Source: Humibacter sp. RRB41 (GTDB lineage: Bacteria; Actinomycetota; Actinomycetes; Actinomycetales; Microbacteriaceae). From it: a stretch of 64,000 bases of DNA. The stretch is taken from positions 124,001-188,000 of the forward strand of contig NZ_JAKWJQ010000001.1 in assembly GCF_022761015.1 (NCBI RefSeq), written 5' to 3'. Positions 1 through 8,708 of the stretch are shown in pieces. The position numbers were made by a program, and so were the translations under genes. Each line of letters opens with the position of its first letter. The stretch's first letter is position 1. Below the pieces are notes generated by a model that saw nothing but the letters and a program-made list of their open reading frames with translations, made no database searches and was not told the DNA's origin.

Positions 1-2
1 TA

Positions 3-215
3 GGGCGCTCCGGCGAGTCCGGCCTGGTGATCCGCGACGACTACACCTCGACCCACCACGCACGCCTCATGCTGTGGAACAACGAGTGGATGATCCAAGA
101 CCTCGACTCCACCAACGGCACGTTCCTCGACGGTCAGAGGGTGACCGTCCCCACCCAGGTTCCGCTCGACGCTCCCATCAAGATCGGCACGACGACCTTC
201 GAGCTGCGGCGGTAG
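3..215 (+). CDS. FHA domain protein, C-terminal part (FhaB-like), cut by window edge
   Basis: This is the end of a forkhead-associated protein whose N-terminus lies outside the window. The visible 70 residues hold the core FHA signature: a GRS near the start, the S-T-H-H phosphothreonine-binding segment, and D-L-D-S-T-N-G-T-F. FHA domains dock on phosphothreonines made by Ser/Thr kinases. It stops three bases before the PP2C phosphatase gene and heads the phosphatase-RodA-PBP-kinase operon, which is the position of fhaB in actinobacteria. In those bacteria FhaB (FipA) links PknA/PknB signalling to septal growth. The family call is firm; the fhaB assignment rests on position. Confidence 0.85.
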   Translation, partial: GRSGESGLVIRDDYTSTHHARLMLWNNEWMIQDLDSTNGTFLDGQRVTVPTQVPLDAPIKIGTTTFELRR

Positions 216-218
216 TCC

Positions 219-1463
219 ATGGCGACGTCGATCAGGGCCGTGGCGGTCTCCCATGTGGGAAAGGTGCGCTCGAACAACCAGGACTCCGGGTACGCGGGAG
301 CTTCGCTGTTCCTCGTCGCCGACGGCATGGGCGGGCACGCGGGCGGTGACGTCGCATCAGCGATCGCCACGAACCGCATCAAGGAGATCGACCACGACTA
401 TCCGACGGCCGAAGACGCGCAGGTCGCTCTGCAGTCGGCGTTGCTCGCGGCCAACGGACTGCTCGCCGAGACGGTGTTCGAGCATCCGGAGCTCACGGGC
501 ATGGGCACGACCGTCAGCGCGATCATCCGCGTCGACGACAAGCTCGCGCTCGCGCACATCGGCGACTCGCGCATCTACCTGCTGCGCGACGGCGAGCTGA
601 AACAGGTCACCGTCGACCACACGTTCGTGCAGCGCCTCGTCGACACCGGCCGCATCACAGAGGAGGAGGCGCTCACGCACCCGCGTCGGTCGGTGCTGAT
701 GCGCGTGCTCGGCGACGTCGATTCCTCGCCCGAGATCGACACCTGGACCGTCGACACCCTGCCCGGCGACCGCTGGCTGCTGTGCTCGGACGGGCTCAGC
801 GGTGTGGTGAAGCGGGAGGTCATCGCTGCCATCCTGAGCAACGTCGAGTCGCCCAAGGTGGCGGCGGAACGCCTCGTCAGAGCCAGTCTCGACGCAGGTG
901 CTCCCGACAACGTGACCGCAGTGATCGTCGACGTCACGACAGCGGAGGAAGAGGCGCGAGAACCCGTCACGGTGGGTTCAGCGTCCGCTCCCGTGCACTT
1001 CGAGCGGGAACCCAGCACACACACCAGAGCGCTTCGTCTTCCGGCTCTGCGGCTGCATCCGGCGCGACCGGCGACCGGCCCGACCCACTTCGAGCCTCAG
1101 ACCGACGACTACCTCGACGAGCTCATCGAAGAGGATCAGCGGCGAGCGCGCCGCCGCAGGCTCACCTGGCTGCTCAGCGGCGTCCTGCTGGTGGTCGCCA
1201 TCGCACTCGCCGTGCTGCTCGGGTATCAGTGGACCCAGTCCAGATACTTCATCGGCGAGTCCTCCGGCAAGGTCGCCATCTTCCAGGGCGTGCAGCAGAA
1301 TCTCGGACCCATTTCGCTTTCGCACGTCTACAAGGAGACCGCAGTCGACGTCGACAACCTGAGCCCGTACGAGCAACAGCAGGTCGAAGACACCATCAAC
1401 GCGTCGTCGCTCGACGACGCAAGGCGCATCGTGGAGCAGCTTTCGAATGACAGCTCCAACTAG
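219..1463 (+). CDS. pstP: PP2C-type Ser/Thr protein phosphatase PstP
   Basis: The 414-residue protein reverses phosphorylation by the PknA/PknB kinases encoded downstream. An N-terminal PPM/PP2C catalytic domain (about residues 5-240) carries the metal-binding motifs RSNNQD (17-22), ADGMGGH (34-40), GDSR, and a late SDGLSG and APDN. A basic stretch (RRARRRR) then precedes one membrane helix at about 316-338, followed by a roughly 75-residue extracytoplasmic tail. The length and one-helix topology match mycobacterial-type PstP. It starts 3 nt after the FHA gene and overlaps rodA by 17 nt, so the genes are probably translationally coupled. Confidence 0.95.
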   Translation: MATSIRAVAVSHVGKVRSNNQDSGYAGASLFLVADGMGGHAGGDVASAIATNRIKEIDHDYPTAEDAQVALQSALLAANGLLAETVFEHPELTGMGTTVSAIIRVDDKLALAHIGDSRIYLLRDGELKQVTVDHTFVQRLVDTGRITEEEALTHPRRSVLMRVLGDVDSSPEIDTWTVDTLPGDRWLLCSDGLSGVVKREVIAAILSNVESPKVAAERLVRASLDAGAPDNVTAVIVDVTTAEEEAREPVTVGSASAPVHFEREPSTHTRALRLPALRLHPARPATGPTHFEPQTDDYLDELIEEDQRRARRRRLTWLLSGVLLVVAIALAVLLGYQWTQSRYFIGESSGKVAIFQGVQQNLGPISLSHVYKETAVDVDNLSPYEQQQVEDTINASSLDDARRIVEQLSNDSSN

Positions 1464-2850
1464 CTCGACCACGGCCGTGTCATCGCGGCCGGGAGCGGCA
1501 ACGGCACCGCTGCGTCGCATCCGCCTGCCCAAGAAGCTGCGCAATCTCGAGCTTGGCCTGCTCATCTTCGCGTGCGCCATCAACGCCATCGCCGTTGTGC
1601 TCGTCGAGTTGGGTGCGCTCGGCCACCTCGACTTCACCCTGGTGTTTCTGGGTGCAGGCCTCTCGGTGCTCGTGTTCGCCATGCACATCGTCATGAGGTA
1701 TCTGGCTCCGGATGCCGATCCCTTCGTGCTCCCGATCGCCACCGTGCTCAACGGCATCGGTATCGCCGAGATCTACCGCATCGACATCGCCAACCACGAC
1801 TCCGGCTGGGAATCGGCCGCCGTACGCCAGATCGTCTGGACCGCGATCGCGGTCCTCTGCGCCATCGCCGTCATCGTGTTCATCCGCAACCACCGGGTGC
1901 TCCAGCGCTACACCTACGTGTTCGGATTCAGTGCCCTCGTACTGCTCCTCTTGCCGATGCTGCCGGTCATCGGCAAGAACATCAACGGCGCACGCGTGTG
2001 GATCGGCATCGGCCCGTTCAGCTTTCAGCCCGGCGAGATCGCCAAGATCGCCCTCGCGATCTTCTTCGCCGGCTACCTCGTGCAATCCCGCGACTCCCTG
2101 TCGATGGTGGGCAAGAAGTTCCTCGGCATCCGTTTCCCACGCCTGAGGGATCTCGGGCCGATCCTCGTGCTCTGGATCGTCTCGATGGCGGTGATCGTCT
2201 TCCAGCACGACCTCGGAACCGGCCTGCTTTACTTCGGGCTCTTCCTGGTGATGCTCTATGTCGCAACGGCACGGGTCGGCTGGGTCGTCATCGGCCTGGT
2301 GCTCTTCGTCGGCGGTGCTCTGATAGCGAGCCGAGTGCTCGACTATGTGCAGGGCAGATTCCAGAACTGGCTGAACCCGTTCAGCGACCACGTCTACAAC
2401 GCGACCGGCGGCAGTTACCAGTTGGTGCAGGGCCTCTTCGGTCTGGCGCACGGCGGGCTGCTCGGCACGGGGCTCGGACAGGGCTATCCGACGGTGACGC
2501 CGCTCGCCGAGAGCGACTACATCATCGCGAGCCTCGGCGAGGAGCTCGGCCTCATCGGGCTGTTCGCCATCCTCTGCCTCTACCTGCTGTTCGTCTCGCG
2601 CGGACTGCGGGTGGGCTTCGCGGGTCAGGATGACTTCGGCAAGCTCCTCAGCGTGGGCCTCGCCTTCGCCGTAGCCCTGCAGGTCTTCATCGTGATCGGC
2701 GGCATCACCCGCGTCATCCCGCTGACCGGACTCACCACCCCGTTCCTCGCCGCAGGCGGATCGTCGCTTGTCGCGAACTGGATCATCGTCGCACTGCTCC
2801 TGCGCCTGTCCGACACGGTGCGCAACCAGCCCCGATTGGTGGTGAGCTGA
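1447..2850 (+). CDS. rodA: SEDS-family peptidoglycan glycosyltransferase RodA/FtsW
   Basis: This 467-residue polytopic membrane protein of the SEDS family has about ten hydrophobic helices. It polymerises lipid II glycan strands together with a class B PBP. Family landmarks include the NGARVWIGIGPFSFQPGEIAK segment, the H-D-L-G-T-G motif, and the GLGQG...PLAESDYIIA region near the periplasmic active cavity. It overlaps the end of pstP and is followed immediately, with no spacer, by the GTG of the class B PBP gene, its expected partner. RodA is preferred over FtsW because the operon matches pstP-rodA-pbpA; a division ftsW would sit in the dcw cluster. Confidence 0.95.
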   Translation: MTAPTSSTTAVSSRPGAATAPLRRIRLPKKLRNLELGLLIFACAINAIAVVLVELGALGHLDFTLVFLGAGLSVLVFAMHIVMRYLAPDADPFVLPIATVLNGIGIAEIYRIDIANHDSGWESAAVRQIVWTAIAVLCAIAVIVFIRNHRVLQRYTYVFGFSALVLLLLPMLPVIGKNINGARVWIGIGPFSFQPGEIAKIALAIFFAGYLVQSRDSLSMVGKKFLGIRFPRLRDLGPILVLWIVSMAVIVFQHDLGTGLLYFGLFLVMLYVATARVGWVVIGLVLFVGGALIASRVLDYVQGRFQNWLNPFSDHVYNATGGSYQLVQGLFGLAHGGLLGTGLGQGYPTVTPLAESDYIIASLGEELGLIGLFAILCLYLLFVSRGLRVGFAGQDDFGKLLSVGLAFAVALQVFIVIGGITRVIPLTGLTTPFLAAGGSSLVANWIIVALLLRLSDTVRNQPRLVVS

Positions 2851-4302
2851 GTGAACCGTGAGATCAAACGGGTCAGCATCGTGGTGCTCGCGATGTTCCT
2901 CGCGCTGTTCGTCTCGACCTCGATCATCCAGGTCGGCGCGGCGGACAGCCTCAATGCGGATGCCCGCAACTCCCGAACCCTCTACGCCAGTTACCAGGTG
3001 CAGCGCGGCTCGATCCTCGTCGCCGGCCAGCCGGTGGCGGAATCCGTGCCGAGCAAAGACACCTACAACTACCAGCGGGAGTATCCGCAGGGACCGCTGT
3101 ACTCCGCCGTCACCGGCTTCTTCCCGATCAGCGGCGCTCCGACGGGCATCGAGGGTTCGATGAACAGCGAGTTGAGCGGCACCTCGAACGACGACTTCAT
3201 CGACCAGCTGCAGAACCTGGTCACCGGGCACCACCCGCAAGGCAATTCGGTCGAGCTCACGATCGATCCGGTCGCGCAGCAGGCCGCCTACGACGCACTC
3301 GGCTCGCAGCAGGGTTCCGTCGTGGTGCTGCAGCCGAAAACCGGTCGCATCCTCGCGATGGTCTCCAAGCCCGACTTCGACCCGAACACGCTCGCGGTGC
3401 ACAACGTGACGCAAGTGGATGCCACCTACCAGAAGCTCTTGAAGGCCGACGGAGATCCGCTGATCAACAAGACGATCAACGAATTGAACCCGCCAGGATC
3501 GACGTTCAAGCCGGTGGTGCTCTCCGCTGCACTGGAGAGCGGTAACTACACGCTCAGCTCGCAGATGCCGAACCCGTCGAGCTTCACACTTCCCGGCACG
3601 AGCACCGTCATCCACAACGACTCACTGACGTCGTGCGGTGCGGGCAGCACCGTTTCGCTCGAGACGGCGCTGATACTTTCGTGCAATATTCCGTACGCGG
3701 AATTGGCGATCAAGCTGGGCTCGCAGGCCATCAAGGCTCAGGCGCAGAAGTACGGGTTCAACACCAGCTTCTCGGTACCCATGCATGCCTCGGCGAGCCA
3801 GTACCCGGGATACTCGGACCAGGCGAAGCTGGCCATGAGCGGCTTCGGTCAGGCTGATGACACGGCGACCGCCCTGCAGATGGCGATGAACGCGGCGGCG
3901 ATCAGCAACGGAGGCACCGTGATGCAGCCCAACCTGGTGGAGTCGGTCGTCACGCCCGACCTGCAGGTTCGCGAGACGTTCAACCCCACGACGTTCGGTC
4001 GTGCGACGAGCGAGACCACAGCCGATTCGGTCGCTCAGACCATGGTGAAAGACGTCTCTGAGGGCGTTGCGAGCAATGCAAGAATAGACGGGGTCCAGGT
4101 CGGCGGTAAGACGGGGACCGCGCAGAACGGCACGAACGACCCGTACACGCTGTGGTTCACCGGGTTCGCTCCGGCGAATGATCCTCAGTTCGCTATTGCG
4201 GTGGTGGTCGACAACGGCGGCGGATTAGGTCAGCGGGGCGACGGGAATTCCGTGGCTGCTCCGATTGCGAAGAAGGTACTAGAGGCGGTGCTTGGAAAAT
4301 GA
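2851..4302 (+). CDS. pbpA: Class B penicillin-binding protein PbpA (transpeptidase)
   Basis: The 483-residue protein starts at a GTG directly abutting the rodA stop. One N-terminal membrane helix (about 10-30) is followed by a dimerisation/linker domain. The transpeptidase domain carries the catalytic tetrad S217-T-F-K (inside PPGSTFKP), S277-C-N, and K420-T-G. It cross-links peptidoglycan and is the expected partner of the SEDS polymerase encoded immediately upstream. The start follows the stop without a gap, implying translational coupling. Its stop overlaps the pknA start by 4 nt (ATGA). Confidence 0.95.
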   Translation: MNREIKRVSIVVLAMFLALFVSTSIIQVGAADSLNADARNSRTLYASYQVQRGSILVAGQPVAESVPSKDTYNYQREYPQGPLYSAVTGFFPISGAPTGIEGSMNSELSGTSNDDFIDQLQNLVTGHHPQGNSVELTIDPVAQQAAYDALGSQQGSVVVLQPKTGRILAMVSKPDFDPNTLAVHNVTQVDATYQKLLKADGDPLINKTINELNPPGSTFKPVVLSAALESGNYTLSSQMPNPSSFTLPGTSTVIHNDSLTSCGAGSTVSLETALILSCNIPYAELAIKLGSQAIKAQAQKYGFNTSFSVPMHASASQYPGYSDQAKLAMSGFGQADDTATALQMAMNAAAISNGGTVMQPNLVESVVTPDLQVRETFNPTTFGRATSETTADSVAQTMVKDVSEGVASNARIDGVQVGGKTGTAQNGTNDPYTLWFTGFAPANDPQFAIAVVVDNGGGLGQRGDGNSVAAPIAKKVLEAVLGK

Positions 4303-6014
4303 GACCCACGACAGGGCTCACGTTCGGCGGACGATACGAACTCCAGTCGCGGATCGCGATCGGCGGCATGGGCGAGGTCTGGCAGGCCACCGACCTCGTC
4401 ATCGGCCGCCAGGTCGCCATCAAGATCTTGAAGGACGAGTACCTCGGCGACCCGACCTTCCTCGAACGCTTCCGCTCGGAGGCCCGCCACGCAGCCCTCG
4501 TCAACCACGAGGGCATTGCGAACGTCTTCGACTACGGCGAGGAAGACGGTAGCGCCTACCTCGTGATGGAGCTCGTGCCCGGTGAGGCGCTCTCCACCAT
4601 CCTGGAGCGCGAGCACACGCTCTCCACCGACAAGGTGCTCGACATCGTCGCGCAGACCGCCGCAGCTCTGCATGCCGCTCACGCCGCGGGCCTGGTGCAC
4701 CGCGACATCAAGCCCGGAAACCTGCTCATCACACCCGATGGCCGGGTGAAGATCACCGACTTCGGAATCGCGCGCATCGCGGACCAGGTGCCGCTGACCG
4801 CCACCGGTCAGGTGATGGGCACGGTGCAGTATCTGTCACCAGAGCAGGCATCCGGTCACCCGGCGTCGCCGACGACCGACATCTACTCGCTGGGCATCGT
4901 CGCGTACGAGTGCCTGGCGGGCCGCAGGCCGTTCACCGGCGAATCCCAGGTGGCCATCGCGATGGCCCAGATCAACGAGCAGCCGCCGCCGCTCCCCGTG
5001 ACGGTGAGCGAGCCGGTGCGCAACCTGGTCTATGCATGCATCGCCAAGAACCCCGCAGAGCGGCCGCAGTCCGCTGCACACCTCGCCCGCGCGGCAACGG
5101 CGCTGCGCCGCGGAGATGTTCAGGCGGCTGCTGCCGCCGTGCCGGCCATTCTCGGCGACGGCATGAGCACGACCGGTTTCAACACCCTGCTCATGCCGTC
5201 CGGAGCTGCTGCCGGTGCGACGCAAGCCACGACCGTGCTCTCCGCAGCCGATGCCGATGGCGTCGAAGGTGAAGAAGGCGAAGAGGAAGAGCCGAAAAAG
5301 AAGAAGCGCAGTCCGTGGACATGGCCGCTCATCGCGTTGATCGCACTTCTCGCGATCATCCTGATCGCGACGCTCATCGCCCTGTTCACGCAAGGCCACG
5401 GTGCACCGGCACCCAGTTCCACAACCACAGCGCATACGACCGCTCACACCACCTCGAAGTCCCCGAAGCCGACTATTACAACACCGGCGCCTCAACCGAC
5501 GAGCGCCGTCATCAACGGCGCCGACTACATCGGCAAGAACATCAACGACGCAGTCTCGGCGCTGGGGACCGCCGGATACAAGAACGTCAAGCAAGTGCTC
5601 GGAACCCCGGCCACCACCCAGTCGGCAGTCGGCGCGGTGTATCAGATCACGCCGACGGGAACGGTCGACTTCGACGCCACCATCACGCTGACGTACTACG
5701 ACCAGATGACCTCGCCTAGCGCGCCGACCGACACCGTGTCGCAGGTCGGCGGCAACAACCCTGTGAGTGCGGGCGATCAGGTCCAGTTCAACTGGGGCGG
5801 CGGCCAGTGTCCCGCCGGTCAGAACCTCACCGGTCACCAGTTGTACGTGAATGGACAGGGCCAGGGATCCGTCTCTGGCAGCACATCCGGTACGACGTGG
5901 ACTGTTCCGACGGCTGATTCGGGCAACACGGTTCAGGTCACCTACACGATCTTCTGCGGTGATGGTTCGATCGAATCCGGGCAGTCGAAGCCGCTGGCTG
6001 TCGTCGTTCAGTAG
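4299..6014 (+). CDS. pknA: Ser/Thr protein kinase PknA with PASTA-like and Ig-like ectodomain
   Basis: The 571-residue transmembrane kinase has an N-terminal Hanks kinase domain (about 10-270): glycine-rich IGGMGEV, catalytic Lys42, HRDIKPGN with Asp136, and DFG Asp154. A juxtamembrane region with an acidic run and a KKKKR run leads to a membrane helix at about 342-365. The outside part is unusual for PknA. After a Thr/Pro-rich linker comes one PASTA-like repeat ([17 protein letters not shown] onward). A C-terminal beta-rich, Ig-like domain then has two cysteines (504 and 553) that could form a disulfide. It is coupled to pbpA by an ATGA overlap and precedes pknB. The role, controlling growth and division proteins, is from the family. 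Confidence 0.93.
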   Translation: MRPTTGLTFGGRYELQSRIAIGGMGEVWQATDLVIGRQVAIKILKDEYLGDPTFLERFRSEARHAALVNHEGIANVFDYGEEDGSAYLVMELVPGEALSTILEREHTLSTDKVLDIVAQTAAALHAAHAAGLVHRDIKPGNLLITPDGRVKITDFGIARIADQVPLTATGQVMGTVQYLSPEQASGHPASPTTDIYSLGIVAYECLAGRRPFTGESQVAIAMAQINEQPPPLPVTVSEPVRNLVYACIAKNPAERPQSAAHLARAATALRRGDVQAAAAAVPAILGDGMSTTGFNTLLMPSGAAAGATQATTVLSAADADGVEGEEGEEEEPKKKKRSPWTWPLIALIALLAIILIATLIALFTQGHGAPAPSSTTTAHTTAHTTSKSPKPTITTPAPQPTSAVINGADYIGKNINDAVSALGTAGYKNVKQVLGTPATTQSAVGAVYQITPTGTVDFDATITLTYYDQMTSPSAPTDTVSQVGGNNPVSAGDQVQFNWGGGQCPAGQNLTGHQLYVNGQGQGSVSGSTSGTTWTVPTADSGNTVQVTYTIFCGDGSIESGQSKPLAVVVQ

Positions 6015-6100
6015 TCCAGGTTTTGTGCGCCGATCTGACGAATCGACGCACAACTCCGTACCACCTCGCGGAGTGTACCGAACACTCAACCTCTCCCCAG

Positions 6101-6113
6101 TACACTGTTCGCA
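6101..6113 (+). promoter_or_regulatory. Putative leaderless promoter of pknB
   Basis: A TACACT hexamer (6101-6106) lies 7 nt before the GTG at 6114. No Shine-Dalgarno sequence is visible, so transcription would start at or next to the start codon. The same core, TACACTGTTC, recurs before pcnA at 40457. No good -35 is visible. Confidence 0.5.
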
Positions 6114-7835
6114 GTGTTGCCTGACGTCGAATTTCCTTCCACAGATGAACCCCGCATGCTCGCGGGGCGATACCGCGTGGGCGAGCTCATCGGGCGCGGC
6201 GGAATGGCCGACGTGCACAAGGGTGTCGACACCCGTCTAGGCCGCACGGTCGCGATCAAATTGCTCAAGCCCTCGCTGGCGACCGACCCCGCGTTCCGCA
6301 CCAGATTCCGCCAAGAGGCGCAGGCTGCGGCGCGTATGGCGCACCCCACGATCGTGCGCGTCTTCGACGCAGGCGAAGAGACCGTTCGCGACTCGATGGG
6401 CAACGAGGTGCAGGCCCCGTTCATCGTGATGGAGTTCGTGGACGGCGTGCTGCTGCGTGACATCCTGCGCAACGGTCCGATCGAACCGACCGAAGCGGCG
6501 CGAGTCGCTTCAGGCCTGCTGACGGCGCTCGAATACTCGCACCGCGCCGGCGTCGTTCACCGCGACATCAAGCCAGGCAACGTCATGATCACCCGCGCCG
6601 GCCAGGTCAAGGTGATGGACTTCGGCATCGCGCGTGCCATCAGCGACTCGTCCGCGACAGTCGCGCAGACCACAGCCATTCTCGGCACGGCGAGTTACTT
6701 CTCCCCCGAACAGGCCAAGGGCGAGACGGTGGATGCCCGCACCGACTTGTACTCGACGGGTGTCGTTCTCTTCGAGATGCTCGCCGGCAGGCCGCCGTTC
6801 CGCGGTGACACCGCCGTCGCGGTCGCGTATCAGCACGTGAGCGAACAGCCGGTCAAGCCGAGCAGCGTCAATCCCAAGGTGTCGCCCGCGTTGGACATGG
6901 TCGTGTTGCGAGCCCTGGCCAAGGACCGGGTGCAGCGCTACCAGTCGGCGGCCGAGTTCCGGGACGATCTGGAGCTGGCGGCATCCGGCAAGGTTCCGGT
7001 GCACAACAAGCGGGACGCCTTCGCCGAGACCCTGTTCGGTGACGCGGGGACAACACCGACGCCCGCCGTGGCGGCGCTGCGCCAACTCGCGGATGACGAC
7101 GAGGTGGTCCGCACCCAGAATCGCCCTCCCGTGCTGTGGATCTGGGCGGGAGTGCTCAGCGTCGCCGTCATCATCGCAGCGCTGTTGCTCTGGGTCTTCA
7201 ACCAGACGCCGACACAGCACCTCGCCGACAATGCCGCGAAAGTGCCGATCGTCGCAGGACTCACGCTGAACCAGGCGACCGAGAAGATCAAGGACGCCAA
7301 GCTCGACCCCACCTTCATCGACGAGTCCAGCACCACCGTCACCAAGGGCAGGGTCATCCGCACCAACCCCGGTGCGGGCGTCATCGCCAGCAAGGGCGAC
7401 AGCATCAGCGTGTACGTGTCCAGCGGCGCCAAGGCGGTGAACATTCCGGATGTCTCGGGCAAGTCGATCGCGGACGCCGAGAAGGCGCTCCAAGACCTCG
7501 GCTTCAAGACGGGGCAGATCAACAATCAGGATTCGCCGACGGTGCCGTCGAACGTCGTGATTTCGACCGATCCGGCCACAGGGGCCACGGCGCACGAGGG
7601 CGACACCATCAACTTCGTCGTCTCCAACGGTCAAGTCACGCTGCCCGATCTCACGGGCATGAGCGTGCAGGACGCGACCAACACTCTGCAGGATCCCAAG
7701 CTGGCCCTCGTACCCAATGCTGTGGGCGATCCGAGCTGCGCCACGCAGACGGGCGCGCCGGTGAATCACCAGTCGCAAGCCCCTGGTCCGGTCCCTCAGG
7801 GCTCCACAATCACGTTCTCGTACTGCACCGGCTAG
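6114..7835 (+). CDS. pknB: PASTA-domain Ser/Thr protein kinase PknB
   Basis: The 573-residue receptor kinase phosphorylates cell-wall and division regulators in response to muropeptides or lipid II (family knowledge). Its kinase domain carries GRGGMAD, Lys49, HRDIKPGN with Asp151, and DFG Asp169. A membrane helix lies at about 340-364. Three tandem PASTA repeats follow (about 376-440, 441-507, 508-573); many orthologues have four. The last PASTA contains Cys542 and Cys571, a possible disulfide. The GTG start is chosen because a -10-like hexamer sits 7 nt upstream; an in-frame ATG at 6156 is a weaker alternative. It is separated from pknA by 99 nt, so it may be transcribed independently. Confidence 0.95.
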   Translation: MLPDVEFPSTDEPRMLAGRYRVGELIGRGGMADVHKGVDTRLGRTVAIKLLKPSLATDPAFRTRFRQEAQAAARMAHPTIVRVFDAGEETVRDSMGNEVQAPFIVMEFVDGVLLRDILRNGPIEPTEAARVASGLLTALEYSHRAGVVHRDIKPGNVMITRAGQVKVMDFGIARAISDSSATVAQTTAILGTASYFSPEQAKGETVDARTDLYSTGVVLFEMLAGRPPFRGDTAVAVAYQHVSEQPVKPSSVNPKVSPALDMVVLRALAKDRVQRYQSAAEFRDDLELAASGKVPVHNKRDAFAETLFGDAGTTPTPAVAALRQLADDDEVVRTQNRPPVLWIWAGVLSVAVIIAALLLWVFNQTPTQHLADNAAKVPIVAGLTLNQATEKIKDAKLDPTFIDESSTTVTKGRVIRTNPGAGVIASKGDSISVYVSSGAKAVNIPDVSGKSIADAEKALQDLGFKTGQINNQDSPTVPSNVVISTDPATGATAHEGDTINFVVSNGQVTLPDLTGMSVQDATNTLQDPKLALVPNAVGDPSCATQTGAPVNHQSQAPGPVPQGSTITFSYCTG

Positions 7836-7851
7836 TCCGCGCCCCAGCTCT

Positions 7852-7879
7852 CTGAGCGAGCGAAGGGAGTCGAAGGGCG
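7852..7879. repeat. Intergenic repeat of the GAGCGAGCGAAG...GTCGAAGG type
   Basis: The convergent gap between pknB and the amidotransferase gene contains CTGAGCGAGCGAAGG followed by GAGTCGAAGGGCG. It resembles a dispersed high-GC actinobacterial intergenic repeat. A related core (CCCGAGCCTGTCGAAGG) occurs inside the rpsF reading frame at 44432. No clean terminator hairpin was seen in this gap. Confidence 0.45.
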
Positions 7880-7911
7880 CTCCTCAACGGCAATGCCCAA
7901 TCGAACGGTCA

Positions 7912-8550
7912 CTACCCGACGGCGAGGAGCGGGTCGAGTCCCTTCGCGCGCTCCTGTGCTCCCTCGAGGCCTGCGACGGCCAGCCAGTTGCCCAGCATGC
8001 GGTAGCCGTCCTGCGTGAGCACGGACTCGGGGTGAAACTGCACACCATAGATGGGCGCCTCGCGATGCCGAACGCCCATGATCACGCCACCGGGCGTTCG
8101 AGCCGTGACGATCAGGTCGTCCGGAACCGTCCCGTCGACGACCGCAAGCGAGTGATATCGCGTCGCGGTGAAGCCCTGTCGCACGCCGTCGTAGAACGGA
8201 GAGCCGTCGTGCTCCACGATCGACGTCTTGCCGTGCATCAGCTCTTCGGCGTTAGTCACCGTCGCGCCGAACGCTTCGGCGATGGCCTGGTGCCCGAGAC
8301 ACACGCCGAGCAGCGGCGTCTGCGATCGCAACGCGGCGATCACGGTGATGACCGAGACGCCAGCATCCGCAGGGGTTCCCGGACCGGGCGACAGCAGCAC
8401 GGCGTCGTAGCCGGCGAGTACCTCCGAGATGTCGTCCGGTGCGATGGCGTCGTTCCGCACGACATCCGTCTCGGCACCCAGCTCACGCAGATAACCGTTC
8501 AGCGTGTACACGAAGCTGTCGTAGTTGTCGATCACGAGCACGCGCGTCAT
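7912..8550 (-). CDS. pabA: Type I glutamine amidotransferase, anthranilate/aminodeoxychorismate synthase component II
   Basis: The 212-residue glutaminase supplies ammonia to a chorismate-using synthase for folate (PabB) or tryptophan (TrpE). Class I amidotransferase landmarks are IDNYDSF at 8-14, the SPGPGTP oxyanion segment, the nucleophile Cys84 in GVCLGHQ, and the His173/Glu175 pair in QFHPES. No trpE or pabB is nearby, so pabA versus trpG cannot be settled from this window. PabA is favoured because this locus next to pknB carries pabA in many actinobacteria. It overlaps the small membrane-protein gene upstream by 4 nt. Confidence 0.85.
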   Translation of the reverse strand: MTRVLVIDNYDSFVYTLNGYLRELGAETDVVRNDAIAPDDISEVLAGYDAVLLSPGPGTPADAGVSVITVIAALRSQTPLLGVCLGHQAIAEAFGATVTNAEELMHGKTSIVEHDGSPFYDGVRQGFTATRYHSLAVVDGTVPDDLIVTARTPGGVIMGVRHREAPIYGVQFHPESVLTQDGYRMLGNWLAVAGLEGAQERAKGLDPLLAVG

Positions 8551-8708
8551 ACGGTCACCGTCCCTTCCTCGTTGCCTTGCAGCAGACTATCGACCCACGG
8601 GAAGACCCACGTGACCAGGCAGTAGAGCACGGCCAGGAACAGCACGACGAGAATCAGGATGCGCACCCAGGCCGGACCGGGAAGCACCCGCCACAGCGCT
8701 CCGTACAT
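8547..8708 (-). CDS. Small single-pass membrane protein (53 aa), unknown function
   Basis: The product has one strongly hydrophobic segment (about ILILVVLFLAVLYCLVTWVF) after a short N-terminus and ends in an acidic tail. The start is ATG at 8708, overlapping the sortase stop as TGATG. Its own stop overlaps the amidotransferase start by 4 nt. That tight packing between two conserved genes is the main reason to call it real. I do not recognise the family; it could be an accessory of the sortase encoded just upstream in the same operon. Confidence 0.65.
   Translation of the reverse strand: MYGALWRVLPGPAWVRILILVVLFLAVLYCLVTWVFPWVDSLLQGNEEGTVTV

Noticed and set aside
1480-3615. A 711-residue open frame on the minus strand opposite rodA and pbpA
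   Set aside because: It is the shadow of two well-identified genes in high-GC DNA; the product is extremely His/Glu/Arg-rich with no domain.
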